Shown here piece after piece: positions 8,609 through 15,358 of a stretch of 51,769 nucleotides of DNA. Both the position numbers and the translations under genes were made by a program. Numbering within the stretch: position 1 is the first letter of the stretch; every line of letters starts with the position of its first letter. The stretch spans positions 1 through 51,769 of the forward strand of contig JAIYDY010000089.1 in the NCBI GenBank assembly GCA_027487245.1, written 5' to 3'. The notes beneath the pieces were generated by a model. The model was not told the DNA's origin and ran no database searches. It saw nothing but the letters and a program-made list of their open reading frames with translations. This DNA comes from Hyphomicrobiales bacterium (GTDB lineage: Bacteria > Pseudomonadota > Alphaproteobacteria > Rhizobiales > Beijerinckiaceae).

Positions 8609-9553
8609 ATGCCCGATGCCACCCCGATGACCGGCAGCCCCGCCACCACAGCGCACCTGCCGGACCGCAGCGTGCTCAAGGTGGCCGGCCCCGATGCGCG
8701 CCGCTTCCTCGACGGGCTGTTCAGCAACGATCTCGATCTCGTCAGCACGGAGGTCGCCGGCTATGGCGCGCTGCTGACCCCGCAGGGCAAGGTCATCGTC
8801 GATTTCTTCATCATCGCGCTGCCCGAAGAGGATGGCGGCGGCTTCCTGATCGATGTGGCGCGCGCCATGCTGCCCGATCTTGCCAGGCGGCTGATGCTCT
8901 ACAAGTTGCGCGCCAAGATCGTTGTCGAGGACCTGACGGACACGGCTGCCGTCATGGCTTCTGTCAACGGCGGCGCGGTGGATGCCGATGCCGGCATCAT
9001 CTTCACCGATCCGCGCCATGCCGGCATGGGCCAGCGCGCCATCGTCGATGCGGCGGACGTTAACACGCTGGCCGGCGCTGCCGAGGACGACTATCACGCG
9101 CACCGGATCGGGCTCGGCATTCCGGCCGGCGGCGGCGATTTCGGCTATGGCGGGCAACTGTCCTTCCCGCATGAGGCGCTGATGGACCAGCTTGGCGGGG
9201 TCTCGTTCAGCAAGGGCTGCTATGTCGGGCAGGAGGTGGTCTCGCGCATGCAGCATCGCGGCACGGCCCGCACGCGCATCGTGCCGATCGTCTTTCTCGA
9301 CGGCCTCAGGGCGGAGGAGGGCTCGCCCGTGACGGTCGGCGAGCGCATCATCGGCAACGTACTGTCGACAGCGAACGGGCGCGGCCTGGCCATGCTCCGG
9401 CTCGACAAGGTAGCCGACGCCATGGCTGCCGGCGAGCCCGTGCTGGGGGGCGGGCTGGCGATCCGGCTGGACAAGCCGGCGTTCATCAGCTTCCCCTTCC
9501 CTGGTGAGCCAGGCTTCGGCGGGGCTGCCTCTGCAGAGCCTGCCGTGCCATGA
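8609..9553 (+). CDS. ygfZ: Folate-binding YgfZ/GcvT-like protein (Fe-S cluster assembly)
   Basis: 314 residues. The YgfZ signature SKGCYVGQEVVSRMQHRG is complete. The fold is that of the GcvT aminomethyltransferase, with folate-binding residues but without glycine cleavage function. In E. coli the protein supports maturation or repair of certain Fe-S enzymes using tetrahydrofolate. The ATG at 8609 follows AGAGG by 7 bases; a second ATG at 8627 is possible. Its stop overlaps the start of tag by four bases (ATGA), so translation is probably coupled. The order ygfZ, tag, HD hydrolase forms a tight operon. Confidence 0.9.
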   Translation: MPDATPMTGSPATTAHLPDRSVLKVAGPDARRFLDGLFSNDLDLVSTEVAGYGALLTPQGKVIVDFFIIALPEEDGGGFLIDVARAMLPDLARRLMLYKLRAKIVVEDLTDTAAVMASVNGGAVDADAGIIFTDPRHAGMGQRAIVDAADVNTLAGAAEDDYHAHRIGLGIPAGGGDFGYGGQLSFPHEALMDQLGGVSFSKGCYVGQEVVSRMQHRGTARTRIVPIVFLDGLRAEEGSPVTVGERIIGNVLSTANGRGLAMLRLDKVADAMAAGEPVLGGGLAIRLDKPAFISFPFPGEPGFGGAASAEPAVP

Positions 9554-10176
9554 ACGCTGCCGCGGAGCGCACCGTGATCGTGCATGCGGACGGCAAGAGC
9601 CGCTGCCCATGGCCGGGCACGGACCCGTTCTATGTCGCCTATCACGATACCGACTGGGGCGTGCCGGAACTCGACGACCGGGCGCTGTTCGAGAAGCTCA
9701 TTCTCGACGGCTTCCAGGCGGGGTTGTCGTGGATCACCATCCTGCGCAAGCGCGAGAATTTCCGCCTTGCCTTCGAGGGCTTCGAGCCGGAGCGGATCGT
9801 GCGCTTCACGCCCGAACGTGTCGAGGCGCTGATGCAGGATGCCGGCATCATCCGCAACCGCGCCAAGATCGAGGGCACGATCAGGAGCGCCCGGCTCTGG
9901 CTGGAGATGATGGAGCGCGGCTCCTTCGCCCGGCACCTGTGGGGCTTCGTCGATGGCGCGCCCGTACAGGGCCATTTTCGCCACCATGGCGAGGTGCCGA
10001 CCCAGACGAAGATTGCCGAGGCGCTGTCGAAAGACCTGAAGGCGCGCGGCTTCAGCTTTGTCGGGCCGACGATCGTCTATGCCTTCATGCAGGCCGTGGG
10101 CATGGTCAACGACCACCTTGTCGACTGCTACCGACACCCGGAATGCGCGGAGCTTGGCCGCACCATCCGGTGGTGA
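9550..10176 (+). CDS. tag: DNA-3-methyladenine glycosylase I
   Basis: 208 residues, normal for the family. It excises 3-methyladenine from alkylated DNA. The zinc site residues are visible: Cys and His in RCPWPGTDPFYVAYHDTDWG, and His and Cys in the C-terminal DCYRHPEC. The substrate pocket segment DGFQAGLSWITILRKRENFR is also typical. The start overlaps the ygfZ stop (ATGA) and its TGA stop overlaps the GTG start of the following HD gene, so three genes are read as one chain. A second alkylation-repair gene (Ada-like) lies near 49 kb. Confidence 0.95.
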   Translation: MNAAAERTVIVHADGKSRCPWPGTDPFYVAYHDTDWGVPELDDRALFEKLILDGFQAGLSWITILRKRENFRLAFEGFEPERIVRFTPERVEALMQDAGIIRNRAKIEGTIRSARLWLEMMERGSFARHLWGFVDGAPVQGHFRHHGEVPTQTKIAEALSKDLKARGFSFVGPTIVYAFMQAVGMVNDHLVDCYRHPECAELGRTIRW

Positions 10177-10766
10177 AGCCGGTCCCCGCGCGGGCCTGGC
10201 AACGGATGTTGTCCGGCCGCAGGCTCGATGTCCTCGATCCGTCGCCGCTTGATGTGGAGATCGAGGACATTGCCCATGGTCTTGCCCGCGTGGCCCGCTG
10301 GAATGGCCAGACACGGGGGGAGCACATCTTCTCGGTGGCGCAGCACTCGCTGCTGGTCGAGGCCATCAACACCCATCTCGAACCGCAGATGAGCGCGCCG
10401 TGGCAGCTGATGACCCTGCTGCACGATGCGCCGGAATATGTCATCGGCGACATCATCTCGCCGGTGAAGGCCGCCGTCGGCGAAAGCTACAAGAGCGTTG
10501 AAATCAGGCTGCTGGCCGCGATCCACATCCGTTTCGGCCTGCCACCGGAGACCCCTGCCCCGCTGCACCGGAAGATCAAGCGCGCCGACCAGATCGCGGC
10601 CTTCCTCGAAGCCACCAGCCTCGCCGGTTTCGCGCGCGAAGAGGCGCTGAAGCTGTTCGGCCGCCCTGAACCCCTGCCGCGTGAAGTGCTCGCGATGCTG
10701 GAGCCCGTCAGCGCCGCAGAGGCCGAGGCGAACCTGAAGGCACGGCTTGCCGCCTTGCTGGGGTGA
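10173..10766 (+). CDS. HD-domain hydrolase (YfbR/5'-nucleotidase-like)
   Basis: 197 residues. It opens with VKPVPARAWQRMLSGRRLDVLDP, typical of a conserved alphaproteobacterial HD family. The HD metal-binding pattern is seen as RWNGQTRGEHIFSVAQHS, LLHDAPEYVIGDIISPVK (the His-Asp pair) and a later KRADQIAAFLEA. Related YfbR proteins hydrolyse dNMPs, but the substrate here is not proven. The GTG at 10173 overlaps the tag stop codon (GTGA), and the conserved N-terminus requires this start; an ATG at 10206 would cut it off. Confidence 0.85.
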   Translation: MKPVPARAWQRMLSGRRLDVLDPSPLDVEIEDIAHGLARVARWNGQTRGEHIFSVAQHSLLVEAINTHLEPQMSAPWQLMTLLHDAPEYVIGDIISPVKAAVGESYKSVEIRLLAAIHIRFGLPPETPAPLHRKIKRADQIAAFLEATSLAGFAREEALKLFGRPEPLPREVLAMLEPVSAAEAEANLKARLAALLG

Positions 10767-10784
10767 GGCGCCGTCCGGGGCTGC

Positions 10785-12128
10785 TCAGCCCGCAGCCCTT
10801 TCCAGCGTCTCCTGAAAGCGGATCACCTCACCGGTGCCGGGGGTGACGAGGTCGTCTTCCCACATCACCTGCGCGCCGCGCACGAAGGTGCCGATCGGCC
10901 AGCCGGTGACGGTGACGCCGTCATAGGGTGTCCAGCCGCATGTCGAGGCGATCCAGTCATTGGTGATGGTGCGCTGGCGCTTGAGGTCGATGACGGTGAA
11001 ATCGGCGTCGTAGCCGACGGCAATGCGGCCCTTGCGGGCCATGCCGAACAGGCGGTTCGGGCCATGGCTGGTCATGTCGACGAACCGTTCGAGGCTCATG
11101 CGGCCTTCATTGACATGGTTGAGCATGGTCGGAACCAGAGTCTGGACGCCGGTCATGCCTGAGTGGGTGGCCGGGTAGGCGTGGCTCTTTTCCTCGTGGG
11201 TGTGGGGCGCGTGGTCGGAGCCGAGGATGTCGGCGACGCCGTTGACCACGCCTTTCCAGATGCCCCGGCGGTGCGCCTCGTCGCGGACGGGCGGGTTCAT
11301 CTGGGCATAGGCTCCGAGCCGCTCGTAGCAATCAGGAGCATGCAGCGTGAGATGGTGGGGCGTGACCTCGACCGAGGCGACATCCTTGTGGTCCTTCAGG
11401 AATACCATCTCGTCGGCGGTGGAAATGTGCAGCACATGGATGCGGGCGGCGCAGGCGCGGGCAATGCGCACCAGCCGCTCGGTGCAGCGCAGCGCCACCT
11501 CGGGCGAGCGCCAGACCGGATGCGAGGACACATCGCCCGGCACGCGCAGGTGCATCCGGTCGCGCAGCATCATCTCGTCTTCGGAATGGAACGCGGCGCG
11601 GCGGCGGGTGCGCTTGAGGATCTCGGTGACGCCGGCATCGTCCTCGACCAGCAAGGAACCTGTGCTGGAGCCCATGAAGACCTTGATGCCGGCAGCGCCG
11701 GGCAGGCGTTCGAGCTCCGCCACGTGCCTGGCGTTCTCATGCGTGCCGCCAACATAGAAGGCGAAATCGCAGTGCATGCGGTGATGCGCGGCAGCCACCT
11801 TGGCGGCCAGCGCCTCGGGCGTGACGGTCAGCGGGTTGGTGTTCGGCATCTCGAACACGCCCGTCACCCCGCCCATGACGGCGGCGCGGGAGCCGCTTTC
11901 GAGATCTTCCTTGTGGGTCAGGCCAGGCTCGCGGAAATGCACCTGGGTGTCGATCACGCCGGGCAGCACATGCAGACCGCGGCAATCGACCACCTGCCCG
12001 GCCGAGGCGCGGGTCAGGTCGCCGATGGCGGCAATGCGCCCTGCCGTGACCCCGATGTCCCGCAGATCCTGCCCGTCATGGTTGACGACGATGCCGCTGC
12101 GCAGGATGAGATCGAAGGTTTTTGGCAT
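10785..12128 (-). CDS. pyrC: Dihydroorotase-family amidohydrolase (pyrimidine synthesis)
   Basis: 447 residues. TIM-barrel amidohydrolase that in this family closes carbamoyl-aspartate to dihydroorotate. Visible ligands are the carbamylated Lys in GIKVFMGSSTGS, His in RAAFHSEDE and HVLHIST, and the catalytic Asp in GSDHAPHTHEEK. The first metal motif reads DTQVHFREPGLTHKED, so Gln stands where most dihydroorotases have the first His of H-x-H. I recall the same DTQVH in other rhizobial members, so it may be a subgroup trait. The ATG at 12128 follows GGAGAG by 8 bases. No other pyrimidine gene is adjacent; hydantoinase- or allantoinase-like activity is the main alternative. Confidence 0.85.
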   Translation of the reverse strand: MPKTFDLILRSGIVVNHDGQDLRDIGVTAGRIAAIGDLTRASAGQVVDCRGLHVLPGVIDTQVHFREPGLTHKEDLESGSRAAVMGGVTGVFEMPNTNPLTVTPEALAAKVAAAHHRMHCDFAFYVGGTHENARHVAELERLPGAAGIKVFMGSSTGSLLVEDDAGVTEILKRTRRRAAFHSEDEMMLRDRMHLRVPGDVSSHPVWRSPEVALRCTERLVRIARACAARIHVLHISTADEMVFLKDHKDVASVEVTPHHLTLHAPDCYERLGAYAQMNPPVRDEAHRRGIWKGVVNGVADILGSDHAPHTHEEKSHAYPATHSGMTGVQTLVPTMLNHVNEGRMSLERFVDMTSHGPNRLFGMARKGRIAVGYDADFTVIDLKRQRTITNDWIASTCGWTPYDGVTVTGWPIGTFVRGAQVMWEDDLVTPGTGEVIRFQETLERAAG

Positions 12129-12315
12129 GGTGCTCACTCTCCGGGAACATGGACACATCTGATTCTAACCCAGCACAGTGCATTGATGCATAGCAATCGC
12201 AGCATGGCGGATGTGCGTGCAGACACAGGCACGGTGGTTGAGATGCGGAAGCGAAGCGCCCCCGATGTTCACGGCGCAAGGCCGGGATGACGGCGGGTTT
12301 GATGGTGCCAAACCC

Positions 12316-12344
12316 TTGCCTCGCGTCGCCCTTTCTGCCATAGG
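12316..12344 (+). promoter_or_regulatory. Candidate sigma-70 promoter for rpmI-rplT
   Basis: A -35-like TTGCCT (12316-12321) is separated by exactly 17 bases from a -10-like CATAGG (12339-12344). The -35 is good and the -10 is weak. The predicted transcript would start near 12351, just before the leader hairpin, giving a leader of about 100 bases. Confidence 0.4.
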
Positions 12345-12356
12345 CACGGCTTCGTT

Positions 12357-12397
12357 GAACCGCCCGGCTCATTCAGGGCTGCCGTGGCGGTTCTTTT
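12357..12397 (+). terminator. Terminator-like hairpin in the rpmI leader (possible attenuator)
   Basis: An 8-bp stem (GAACCGCC at 12357-12364 with GGCGGTTC at 12386-12393) is followed at once by TTTTGTT. No gene ends upstream on this strand, so the hairpin lies in the 5' leader of the L35/L20 genes, about 55 bases before rpmI. That suggests transcription attenuation (inference). Confidence 0.5.
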
Positions 12398-12451
12398 GTT
12401 GGCTCGACCAATACCCAAGAGACGGTCGCAAGACCGCGACAAGGAGCTGAA

Positions 12452-12652
12452 ATGCCCAAGCTGAAAACCCATTCGGGTTCAAAGAAACGCTTCAAGATCA
12501 CCGCCAATGGCGCGATCAAGTATGCCCAGGCCGGCAAGCGCCACGGCATGATCAAGCGGACGACCAAGCAGATCCGGAACCTGCGCGGCACCAATGTGCT
12601 GTTCAAGACCGATGGTGACAACATCATCAAGTACCGTCTGCCCAACGGCTGA
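12452..12652 (+). CDS. rpmI: 50S ribosomal protein L35
   Basis: 66 residues, the usual length. It starts [20 protein letters not shown], contains the basic [11 protein letters not shown] stretch typical of L35, and binds 23S rRNA in the large subunit. A strong AAGGAG ribosome-binding site precedes the ATG. rplT follows after 54 bases, the standard bacterial pairing. infC is not next to it, as is common in alphaproteobacteria. Confidence 0.98.
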   Translation: MPKLKTHSGSKKRFKITANGAIKYAQAGKRHGMIKRTTKQIRNLRGTNVLFKTDGDNIIKYRLPNG

Positions 12653-12706
12653 ACGCGCTGTACGCGTCGTTTGCCTGTCACCGTCCGTTTCTGAAGGAGT
12701 TTCACA

Positions 12707-13072
12707 ATGTCCCGCGTCAAACGTGGCGTCACATCCAGCGCCAAGCACAAGAAGACACTCAAGGCCGCCAAGGGCTTCTACGGCCGCCGCAAGAACACGA
12801 TCCGCACCGCCAAGGCGGCTGTCGATCGGGCCATGCAGTATGCCACCCGCGACCGCAAGAACAAGAAGCGCGTGTTCCGCGCGCTCTGGATCCAGCGTCT
12901 CAATGCCGCCGTGCGCGAGCATGGCCTGACCTATTCCAAGTTCATCGGCGCGCTGCACAATGCCGGCATCGAAATGGACCGCAAGGCCATGGCGGACATC
13001 GCCATGAACGAGCCGGCCTCCTTTGCCGCCATCGTCGAGAAGGCCAAGGCTCACCTGCCCGCCGCTGCCTGA
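12707..13072 (+). CDS. rplT: 50S ribosomal protein L20
   Basis: 121 residues. The start [20 protein letters not shown] and the [14 protein letters not shown] block identify L20, an early 23S rRNA-binding assembly protein. In other bacteria L20 represses its own operon by binding the leader mRNA; the hairpin in the rpmI leader may be relevant. GAAGGAG lies 9 bases before the ATG. Confidence 0.98.
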   Translation: MSRVKRGVTSSAKHKKTLKAAKGFYGRRKNTIRTAKAAVDRAMQYATRDRKNKKRVFRALWIQRLNAAVREHGLTYSKFIGALHNAGIEMDRKAMADIAMNEPASFAAIVEKAKAHLPAAA

Positions 13073-13100
13073 GCCCCGCGCTCCCCGGCACCAAGCTCAC

Positions 13101-13124
13101 ACGGCGGGTCGCGAGGCCCGCCGT
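13101..13124 (+). terminator. Stem-loop between rplT and pheS
   Basis: Perfect 8-bp arms (ACGGCGGG and CCCGCCGT) enclose an 8-base loop 28 bases after the rplT stop. There is no T-run, so it is probably a processing or partial termination signal that separates ribosomal-protein from synthetase expression rather than a full terminator. Confidence 0.4.
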
Positions 13125-13190
13125 TCGCGTGTCTGGCGTCGTCGCCAGCTTCCGGCTATCAACCGCCATGAAACAACCAGTATCCGGCCC

Positions 13191-14273
13191 ATGACAGACC
13201 TTTCGACACTCGAACGCGACACGCTGGCTGCGATTGCTGCCGCTCCTGACGAGGCGGCGCTGGAGGCGGTGCGCATCGCCGCGCTTGGCAAGGCGGGCAC
13301 CATCTCGGGCCTGCTCAAGACGCTGGGCGCGATGACGCCCGACGAGCGCAAGGAACAGGGCCCGCTGATCAACGGCCTGCGTGACCGGGTGACGGCGGCG
13401 CTGGCCACGGCGCGCGAGAGCCTGGCCGATGCGGCGCTCAATGCGCGGCTGGCCTCCGAGCGCATCGACGTGTCGCTGCCGGTGCGTGAGAGCCCCGAGG
13501 CGCGCGGACGGCTGCACCCGATCAGCCAGGTCATCGACGAGATCACCGCGATCTTCGGCGACATGGGCTTCTCGATCGCCGAAGGCCCGGATGTCGAGAC
13601 CGACGATCTCAACTTCACCAAGCTGAACTTCCCCGAAGGCCACCCGGCGCGGGAGATGCACGACACGTTCTTCTTCGCGCCCGACAAGGACGGCAAGAGG
13701 AAGCTGCTGCGCACCCACACCAGCCCGGTGCAGGTGCGCACCATGCTGGCCAACAAGCCGCCGATCCGCGTGATCTGCCCGGGCCGAACCTATCGCTGCG
13801 ATTCCGACCAGACCCACACGCCGATGTTCCATCAGGTCGAGGGCCTCGTCATCGACAAGGGCTCGAACCTCGGCCATCTGAAGTGGATCCTGCAAGAGTT
13901 CTGCAAGAGCTTCTTCGAGGTTCCGGACGTGAAGATGCGCTTCCGGCCATCCTTCTTCCCGTTCACCGAGCCCTCGGTGGAGGTCGATATCCAGTGCTCG
14001 CGCAAGGGCGGCGAAATCCGCTTCGGCGAAGGCGAGGACTGGCTCGAAATCCTCGGCTGCGGCATGGTCCACCCCAACGTGCTGCGCAACGTCGGCATCG
14101 ATCCGGACGTGTATCAGGGCTTTGCCTGGGGCATGGGCATCGACCGTATCGCCATGCTGAAATACGGCATGCCGGACCTGCGCCCGTTCTTCGAGGCCGA
14201 TGTGCGCTGGCTTCAGCACTACGGCTTCCGGCCGCTGGACTTCCCGACGCTGGCTGGCGGGCTGTCGGGTTGA
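13191..14273 (+). CDS. pheS: Phenylalanyl-tRNA synthetase alpha subunit
   Basis: 360 residues, the normal size. It forms the catalytic half of the alpha2-beta2 enzyme. Class II motifs are visible: [19 protein letters not shown], the motif 2 region [20 protein letters not shown], and motif 3 [19 protein letters not shown]. The first ATG that gives the conserved N-terminus ([18 protein letters not shown]) is at 13191; its ribosome-binding site is weak. The stop codon overlaps the TTG start of a glycosyltransferase-like gene that separates it from pheT. Confidence 0.97.
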   Translation: MTDLSTLERDTLAAIAAAPDEAALEAVRIAALGKAGTISGLLKTLGAMTPDERKEQGPLINGLRDRVTAALATARESLADAALNARLASERIDVSLPVRESPEARGRLHPISQVIDEITAIFGDMGFSIAEGPDVETDDLNFTKLNFPEGHPAREMHDTFFFAPDKDGKRKLLRTHTSPVQVRTMLANKPPIRVICPGRTYRCDSDQTHTPMFHQVEGLVIDKGSNLGHLKWILQEFCKSFFEVPDVKMRFRPSFFPFTEPSVEVDIQCSRKGGEIRFGEGEDWLEILGCGMVHPNVLRNVGIDPDVYQGFAWGMGIDRIAMLKYGMPDLRPFFEADVRWLQHYGFRPLDFPTLAGGLSG

Positions 14274-15190
14274 GGCGCGACATCGCGATCTTCGTTTGCA
14301 GCCGGGGCCGCGAGGACCTGCTGACGCAGTTGCTGGACGACATCGACAAGGGCTTCGCGCCGGCACTGGAGGCGGGCGGCCTCAGCGTCTGCACCTTTGT
14401 CTATGCCCAGGCCTACCGCCCTTCGTTTCTCGATAGCCTGAGGCAACGCTTTGCGGCGTCCCTGGCATCGGGACGCTTGATCATAGCCGAGGCAACCGCG
14501 CCACACACCCGCATCGGCGATGTCTTCGCAACGGCGGCTGCGATCCTGCATGCCGGCGTCGATTATCGTCTGGCCATCACCATGGACGATGACAGCGTCT
14601 ACCGCGCCGCGCCGGACATCGACGCCAACCTCAGGCATGCCGCGCGTGACTTCCTCGATTGCGGCGACCGTGCCTTCTCGATCAAGCTTGGACCGGCCCG
14701 CAAGCTGGAATACGCGCCCTTCATTGATCCGGCGGGGCCGATCATGCCCTTCAAGGAAAAGATGCTCTGGGTCAGCCGCCCAGTGATGGAGGAGGCGCTG
14801 GCCTGGCCTGCTTTCGCCGATCTTGATGTTGGAGAAGATGTGGTGCTTGCAGCCATCGCCTGGCGGGGCGGCGCTGGGCGCTGCTTCGGGGTGTTCGGCA
14901 TCGCCACGTTCCTGCATCTGGCGTTCGAGACGGACGAGCGAGCCGATGCGGCGCCGATGACCGGCGGCTATGGCGAACTGGTGGGCTATGTCGAAGGCGA
15001 GCCGGCTGTCGATGATCTCGGCAAGTACGGCAAGGCTTTCCGCGGCGGCATCGTGCCGTTCAGCATCATGCCGGAGATCTTCGTGGGGCCGGAGCATCCG
15101 CACCACACGATCAGCGGCATCAGGCCGGAGGCAGTGGCTCTGTATGGGGCGGGCGCTGGCGGGGCCTGCGTTTCAAGCCGGGCTGATTGA
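14270..15190 (+). CDS. Glycosyltransferase-like protein of unknown function, between pheS and pheT
   Basis: 306 residues from a TTG at 14270 that overlaps the pheS stop (TTGA), which implies coupled translation. The N-terminus [22 protein letters not shown] looks like the first Rossmann-like strand of a GT-A sugar transferase. [16 protein letters not shown] carries an acidic DDDS cluster like the DxD metal motif. The middle (FDP-like [19 protein letters not shown]) and end ([20 protein letters not shown]) match nothing I recognise. There is no signal peptide or membrane segment. The call rests on the DxD-like motif and start strand only; the donor and acceptor are unknown. Confidence 0.6.
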   Translation: MRRDIAIFVCSRGREDLLTQLLDDIDKGFAPALEAGGLSVCTFVYAQAYRPSFLDSLRQRFAASLASGRLIIAEATAPHTRIGDVFATAAAILHAGVDYRLAITMDDDSVYRAAPDIDANLRHAARDFLDCGDRAFSIKLGPARKLEYAPFIDPAGPIMPFKEKMLWVSRPVMEEALAWPAFADLDVGEDVVLAAIAWRGGAGRCFGVFGIATFLHLAFETDERADAAPMTGGYGELVGYVEGEPAVDDLGKYGKAFRGGIVPFSIMPEIFVGPEHPHHTISGIRPEAVALYGAGAGGACVSSRAD

Positions 15191-15243
15191 AGAGATCATG
15201 CCATTGAAAACAACGCACAGCACGTCCGGAAATGACATGGCAT

Positions 15244-15331
15244 CGTCATGGTCGGGCTTGACCCGACCATCCACGTCTTGGCATGTGCGCGCTCAAGGAC
15301 GTGGATGGTCGGGTCAAGCCCGACCATGACG
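15244..15331. repeat. Perfect 34-bp inverted repeat (dispersed rhizobial-type hairpin element)
   Basis: Left arm 15244-15277 and right arm 15298-15331 are exact reverse complements around a 20-base centre. Each arm also contains its own small palindrome (GGTCGGG CTTGA CCCGACC). It sits between the glycosyltransferase-like gene and pheT, 27 bases before the pheT start. The words GGTCGGGCTTGACCCGACC recur in many Rhizobiales genomes as intergenic repeats (recalled, not searched). Confidence 0.9.
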
Positions 15332-15358
15332 TTTTGTTGCTGAAAGACGAAGCCCACC

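Larger units (their letters stand above)
12129..12451. other. Intergenic region between pyrC and rpmI (323 bases, divergent)
   Basis: No gene is seen. Near 12270-12298 is half of a CCGGGATGAC-type dispersed repeat. The right part holds the candidate rpmI promoter and leader hairpin listed separately. Promoters for pyrC should also lie here, but I see no convincing match. Confidence 0.6.
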
